Source of the DNA: a virus
IMG/VR virus record: IMGVR_UViG_3300007074_000017
Span: 1-50,846 of that record
Strand: one strand, 5' to 3'
Length of the DNA stretch: 50,846 nt
Part shown: piece after piece, positions 47,817-50,846 of the stretch
Layout of the letters: each line of letters opens with the position of its first letter
How positions within the stretch are numbered: position 1 is the stretch's first letter
Notes under the pieces: model-generated
Database searches by the model: none
What the model was told of the DNA's origin: nothing
Seen by the model: only the letters and a program-made list of their open reading frames with translations
Translations under genes and position numbers: made by a program

Positions 47817-47950
47817 CTAGTCGCCTCTTTAAAATTCGCCTGATGCTCAACGCTCAGGCGTCTGTACTCTGGATGGCTAATGGGCTCACCCCATAGATAC
47901 CGCCTGTTAGCCGTTCTGAACGGCATGAGGCATTCATATATTTTGCTCAT
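47813..47950 (-). CDS. 45-aa basic protein
   Basis: ATG 47950, TGA 47813-47815. Product MSKIYECLMPFRTANRRYLWG... . The DNA inside contains two strong hairpins (CGCCTGA/TCAGGCG and GCCGTTC/GAACGGC), which may be regulatory or simply composition. First of three GTGA/ATGA-coupled tiny genes. Confidence 0.5.
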   Translation of the reverse strand: MSKIYECLMPFRTANRRYLWGEPISHPEYRRLSVEHQANFKEATR

Positions 47951-47987
47951 AATCAAATGTAATTAATATATTTTATATTATCTAATA

Positions 47988-48356
47988 TTATTTAAAGTTA
48001 TTGTGTCTTCTTATATACAGTCTACGCCTAGCGCATCTGGTTAGCAGTTTGTAACGCTCCAATTCAGTCATACGAGGGCGGTTATGTAAGCTGAGGCTGA
48101 AAAACCACTCACGATCACTCACGTTCTGGCACGTGCCGTATCCCGCACGTATGAACAGCTCTACGTACAGGCCATAATATACTTTGACTAGGGTTAGTGG
48201 TCTCTTACTACCCACGTGTAAGTTACAATCACCTGTGGCGCGGAACGCGTTGGTGCCGTGCGAAAAGGTGAATTTAGATAGGTGCCGGATCTCTCTACAC
48301 CTGCGGCACTTGCGCGTTGTTGCTATAGGGCTAAGGAACTCGTACTTGCTTCTCAT
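47988..48356 (-). CDS. 122-aa basic protein, unknown
   Basis: Basic protein with 'CRRCREIRHLSKF' near the start and further Cys at about 43, possibly a zinc-binding N-terminus, and an Arg-rich end (RCARRRLYIRRHNN). Coupled to the upstream gene by ATGA. Possibly nucleic-acid binding; no family is recognised. Confidence 0.6.
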   Translation of the reverse strand: MRSKYEFLSPIATTRKCRRCREIRHLSKFTFSHGTNAFRATGDCNLHVGSKRPLTLVKVYYGLYVELFIRAGYGTCQNVSDREWFFSLSLHNRPRMTELERYKLLTRCARRRLYIRRHNNFK

Positions 48357-48763
48357 AGGTTACGGATCTGCATACTAAGTAACCCTTCGAGCACCCTACA
48401 AACGTCTGGAAAGTCGGCACCTATAGGTATAGTGAGGCGGGAGGTTAGGTCTACCCCTTTGACTATAATCACTATGTCGCACGTATCGACGTTTTTATCG
48501 AATTGCTCAGCCTTCCAGGCCAAGTCTTCCAAAGCATTTCTGAGCTTACTTCTTAGCTTATGTTTAGTGTCTTTAGGACCTGCTGGTTTAGGGCCCTCCA
48601 GGCGGGTGAGTTGTACGCTGTCGCCTACTATTTTAGAGGCGTACAAACCAATACCCGCTCTTTTTAAACGGGTAGCGGTTGATAGGATACTGGTGTACTG
48701 TGTTAAGGTAAAGGTAGCGGTCTGTCCGAGGGCTAAACTTTTTAGAATGGGGGATATTCTCAT
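48353..48763 (-). CDS. 136-aa protein, unknown
   Basis: Starts MRISPILKSLALGQTATFTLTQYTSILSTATRLKRAG, an arrangement that looks like a small alpha-beta fold, with 'DTCDIVIIVKGVDLTSRLTI' later. No recognised domain. It is the first gene downstream of the AT-rich gap, so probably transcribed from a promoter within it. Confidence 0.6.
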   Translation of the reverse strand: MRISPILKSLALGQTATFTLTQYTSILSTATRLKRAGIGLYASKIVGDSVQLTRLEGPKPAGPKDTKHKLRSKLRNALEDLAWKAEQFDKNVDTCDIVIIVKGVDLTSRLTIPIGADFPDVCRVLEGLLSMQIRNL

Positions 48764-49144
48764 AGGGTAAAAGTAGGGTTAATAATTAGCATTACAATAC
48801 AAAAAAATAAAAAGTTGTATGTACATGAAAAAGCAGTAAAAAAATAAAATAAAAAATCCATTTTAAAAAGGGTGTTTTGCCTTTACTGAAATTTATTTTA
48901 GATTGTTGTAAAGGTAAAATGCTCCCTAGGATTGAGGTTATTATAAAGAGTATAAGTGTTAATAGTTAAGTATTGCCTTATCAAGTAGTTAAGTATTAAC
49001 CTATTGAAAAATGACATTTTAAAAAAAAGTGTTTAGTTTATAAAAAAGTAATGTTTAGTTTGTGTTTTGGGTGTAAACCTCGTGAAGAGGGGTTTACAAA
49101 ATTAAATATTTCAAATTTGTTGTGTTTACAAATTACGGGTTCAA
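48764..49144. other. AT-rich gene-free region, possible origin or control region
   Basis: About 380 bp without a supported gene and the most AT-rich stretch of the window. It has repeated TGTTTAGTTT (three copies near 49031, 49053 and 49150), a repeat AGTTAAGTATT (two copies near 48966 and 48992), the hairpin GTAAACC/GGTTTAC at about 49072-49096, and GCCTTTAC/GTAAAGG around 48889-48915. An iteron-type origin, an operator cluster or an early promoter region are possible. No single one is proved. Confidence 0.5.
49097..49104 (-). promoter_or_regulatory. Leftward -7 promoter-like box in the AT-rich region
   Basis: On the - strand this reads TAATTTTG, a TAnnTTTG match. A TTTG lies at 49129-49132 with 24 nt between, longer than usual. 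It could drive the genes from 48763 leftward with a long leader. Confidence 0.3.
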
Positions 49145-49483
49145 TTATGTGTTTAGTTTTAGTGGTATTTCGATGAGGGAGTTTAGCTCTTTTATAGCTA
49201 GTGGGGTGAGGTAGGATAGCCTACCATTAAATTCTACAAGTCCTTTTTTAACTAGGAGGCTACGCCTGTCTTTTATGGTTTGTGCGCCACGTCTACCTCC
49301 GTATCTGAACATTCGCATTTGGAATGCCGTTACTCCGCATTGGGTCTTATTGAACATTATGTATATTGCGAATAGGTCCCATATTGCGGCGTCGCTGACC
49401 CTGTATTTGACTCTTAGGGCGTATAATGCTTGTAGTAGTAAAATTGACACGGAAGCTCCGTATAGGCGATTTATCTTGGTCAT
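49145..49483 (-). CDS. Winged-helix-like small regulator or replication protein
   Basis: A 112-aa protein from ATG 49483 (MTKINRLYG). 'AIWDLFAIYIMFNKTQCGVTAFQMRMFRYGGRRGAQTIKDRRSLLVKKGLVEF' fits a helix-turn-helix with wing, as in MarR-like regulators. The longer start at 49552 lies inside the terminator hairpin and is rejected. It is flanked by a terminator upstream and the AT-rich region downstream. Confidence 0.6.
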   Translation of the reverse strand: MTKINRLYGASVSILLLQALYALRVKYRVSDAAIWDLFAIYIMFNKTQCGVTAFQMRMFRYGGRRGAQTIKDRRSLLVKKGLVEFNGRLSYLTPLAIKELNSLIEIPLKLNT

Positions 49484-49534
49484 AATGGCATAATTTAAGA
49501 TATAAAAAGATAAAATTACAAAATTTTTTGCACT

Positions 49535-49571
49535 AAAAAACCCCCTTCGCAATACCGCAAAGGGGGTTTTT
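49535..49571. terminator. Bidirectional intrinsic terminator
   Basis: AAAAAACCCCCTT (49535-49547) pairs with AAGGGGGTTTTTA (49559-49571) around an 11-nt loop. A-run and T-run on either side make it work in both directions. It ends the leftward transcript of 49583-50792. Confidence 0.92.
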
Positions 49572-49582
49572 AAAAAACGGCC

Positions 49583-49768
49583 TTAAAATCCGTACTTTTT
49601 TAAGACCGGAAGCAGTTTTGTCATACTTTTTGCACCGGGCAGTTTTTTTTCCTTAATTCTCCTATAAAGTGGCGGCTCGGTGATCCCCGCTTCGGTACAA
49701 ATTCCTTTGACATTTATTCCCGGCCGGTCAAGGAATTCTTTGAATTGTTTAAATGTTAAGTTTTCCAT
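49583..49768 (-). CDS. Small HTH protein
   Basis: A 61-aa basic protein. 'INVKGICTEAGITEPPLYRRIKEKKLPGAKSMTKLLPVLKKYGF' resembles a Cro/C1-type helix-turn-helix. Likely a DNA-binding regulator. Last gene before the terminator. Confidence 0.65.
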   Translation of the reverse strand: MENLTFKQFKEFLDRPGINVKGICTEAGITEPPLYRRIKEKKLPGAKSMTKLLPVLKKYGF

Positions 49769-49778
49769 GTTTAGCGTA

Positions 49779-50015
49779 TTATATAATTCTAAAATAACCG
49801 CAATCGTGCTGCGACATTACTTCCTGAATTGATTTTAAAGTTTCTATTGTGGCGGGATCTGAGATTAACTCAAGAATCGCATCGGGGGTGTATAAATGCT
49901 CCTTAATGACTAAATCTCTGTAATCCTCTGTGCCTTTTATTTGTTTGATAAATTCCGGCGTGAAGTAATCAGAATCTAAGTCTACTATTTTTACTATTCC
50001 TATTTCCATTTCCAT
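49779..50015 (-). CDS. 78-aa acidic protein, unknown
   Basis: Acidic, 'YFTPEFIKQIKGTEDYRDLVIKEHLYTPDAILELISDP' helical. No family recognised. Part of the right-end leftward operon. Confidence 0.6.
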   Translation of the reverse strand: MEMEIGIVKIVDLDSDYFTPEFIKQIKGTEDYRDLVIKEHLYTPDAILELISDPATIETLKSIQEVMSQHDCGYFRII

Positions 50016-50017
50016 AT

Positions 50018-50215
50018 TTATTTTAAGTTTTTTATAATTTGTTTAGCTCTACAGATTTTCAAGTTAAATTCAAGTGACCTGTAGAGCTGCATATAATCTA
50101 TAGTTTCCAGGTCGTGCGCAATTTCGGCATCTAATTTCCAAAACTCCAAGAGCTGCGCGTGGCTACTTTGGACTGCTAAGTCCTTGGCACCAGCATAAAC
50201 GAATAGCTTATTCAT
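50018..50215 (-). CDS. 65-aa protein, unknown
   Basis: Helical product (MNKLFVYAGAKDLAVQSS...). It overlaps the upstream gene by 8 bases and precedes the next by 2 nt. No domain recognised. Confidence 0.55.
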   Translation of the reverse strand: MNKLFVYAGAKDLAVQSSHAQLLEFWKLDAEIAHDLETIDYMQLYRSLEFNLKICRAKQIIKNLK

Positions 50216-50483
50216 GGCTTATACGGACTAATATTACTGTTTTAGGAATATTCAGAAGCGCTTCGCCTTTAGGGTTAAATTTCCTTTGCGTGGCGTAGTA
50301 AGGCTTAGTTATAGCTTTATCAGAAGTATATTTTTGCCCTGGTAAGCCAATGTCAAACAAACTTTGCATTTTTTGCCTGTGGATCTCTGTCAAGTAGTTT
50401 CCCGCTTCTTTATTTGTACCGACTTCCTTTACCTCAGTAGTGGAAACCCCCGCAGGGGTTGTCCGTGTTACTTCTATTTTCAT
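50208..50483 (-). CDS. 91-aa protein, unknown
   Basis: Start 'MKIEVTRTTPAGVSTTEVKEVGTNKEAGNYL' followed by a basic middle and 'NIPKTVILVRISHE'. Probably a small early protein. Leader is AT-rich (ATTATATAACATG). Confidence 0.6.
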   Translation of the reverse strand: MKIEVTRTTPAGVSTTEVKEVGTNKEAGNYLTEIHRQKMQSLFDIGLPGQKYTSDKAITKPYYATQRKFNPKGEALLNIPKTVILVRISHE

Positions 50484-50507
50484 GTTATATAATATATAAG
50501 GAGTGAA

Positions 50508-50792
50508 TTAATAATCCGCCGGGTCAAGCGGCTTTGAATGGTCTATTTGCTTTTGCTTCACTAACGGACTGATCCAGCTCCGCCGCATCACTCGCTTATC
50601 GAACCAAACTTTTGCGGTCTGGTACGATTTGAATAACCTTTGATCTGCATCAGTCCATCCGCTGTACACGGCGAACGCGCTCCCGTCCGCGTAGGGTCTG
50701 CTAAGCTCTATCATATTAATAAAGCTCCCATCTTTAAAGTTCGCATACTCAATGAGCGGCGAATTAAATACTCTTTGTGGTAATTTTCTCAT
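50508..50792 (-). CDS. 94-aa protein, unknown
   Basis: Basic protein 'MRKLPQRVFNSPLIEYANFKDGSFINMIELSRPYADGSAFAVYSGWTDADQRLFKSYQTAKVWFDKRV'. Function unknown. First complete gene of the right-end operon in this window. Confidence 0.6.
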   Translation of the reverse strand: MRKLPQRVFNSPLIEYANFKDGSFINMIELSRPYADGSAFAVYSGWTDADQRLFKSYQTAKVWFDKRVMRRSWISPLVKQKQIDHSKPLDPADY

Positions 50793-50799
50793 AATTATT

Positions 50800-50846
50800 T
50801 TAAGTTAAATTTTTAAGTATTAAAGCCTTAGTTTCTATTGGCGACA
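50800..50846 (-). CDS. Possible C-terminal end of a further leftward gene (partial)
   Basis: Reading from the window edge, one frame gives SPIETKALILKNLT then TAA at 50800-50802, seven nt before the next ATG. The spacing fits the operon. Too short to be sure. Confidence 0.3.
   Translation of the reverse strand, partial: SPIETKALILKNLT

Noticed and set aside
47840-47930. Hairpins CGCCTGA/TCAGGCG and GCCGTTC/GAACGGC as terminators or attC sites
   Set aside because: No T-run follows, no GTTA-type core boxes flank them and they lie inside a small coding frame.
48282-48770. + strand 162-codon frame opposite two small genes
   Set aside because: The - strand genes are coupled by ATGA and fit the operon direction; this frame has no upstream leader or partner.
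49484-49552. Longer start for the winged-helix-like protein at 49552
   Set aside because: The extension would be transcribed from inside the terminator hairpin; the ATG at 49483 avoids this.

Overview
The window looks like most of the genome of a short-tailed (podovirus-like) tailed phage of Bacteroidota, class Caudoviricetes. Evidence for the host group: three signal peptides end in the Bacteroidota-style '...G|Q' or '...A|Q' pattern. Promoter-like boxes of the form TAnnTTTG occur, including a facing pair in the one divergent control region. Many start codons have A-rich, Shine-Dalgarno-poor leaders of the type AACCAAACAAAAATG. The virion genes resemble the P22/crAss-like connector and hub organisation. 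Terminase, portal and major capsid genes are not in the window and presumably lie just outside it. No integrase, RNA polymerase or reverse transcriptase was seen.

Left arm (1-25761, + strand): tail end of an upstream gene, a terminator, then a tightly overlapping virion operon. It holds a duplicated pair of connector genes (A-B, A'-B'), a P22 gp4-like adaptor, a very large hub protein carrying host-surface-type domains, a cupin-like protein, three ejection/internal virion proteins (the last 2614 aa with an HEALH zinc-peptidase module), two small tail proteins, a 1100-aa fibre that starts with a signal peptide, and a lysis cluster (M15 endolysin plus small membrane proteins).

Middle (25762-38766, - strand): small accessory genes, a zinc-ribbon protein, SNF2 helicase, HD nucleotidase, VRR-NUC nuclease, three cytosine-C5 methyltransferases, a primase/VirE helicase and a family-A DNA polymerase. 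Two stretches (about 25765-26390 and 29908-31132) carry attC-like imperfect palindromes next to small genes. This looks like an integron-type cassette array inside a phage, and one edge cuts an adenine methylase gene after about 17 codons. Two of these palindromes contain the start codon and first 16-20 codons of the gene that follows.

A divergent promoter region (38767-38871) separates this from a short + strand recombination operon (38872-41728): DUF2800 PD-(D/E)XK nuclease, DUF550/MazG-like protein and DUF2815 ssDNA-binding protein. It ends at a strong terminator beside a tRNA-like sequence. The right arm (41860-50846, - strand) holds a DnaQ-type exonuclease, RNase H, an SMC/RecF-like ATPase, a PAPS-reductase-like enzyme, a 51-cysteine tripeptide-repeat protein, about 15 very small overlapping genes, an AT-rich gap of about 380 bp (possible origin or control region) and early-type small regulators.

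How the parts fit: primase-helicase, PolA, SSB, nucleases and RNase H make a largely self-sufficient replication/recombination set. The methyltransferases, and possibly the PAPS-reductase-like enzyme, probably act in DNA modification or restriction evasion. The left arm builds and ejects through a short tail. All functions are inferred from sequence motifs and order; no searches were run.
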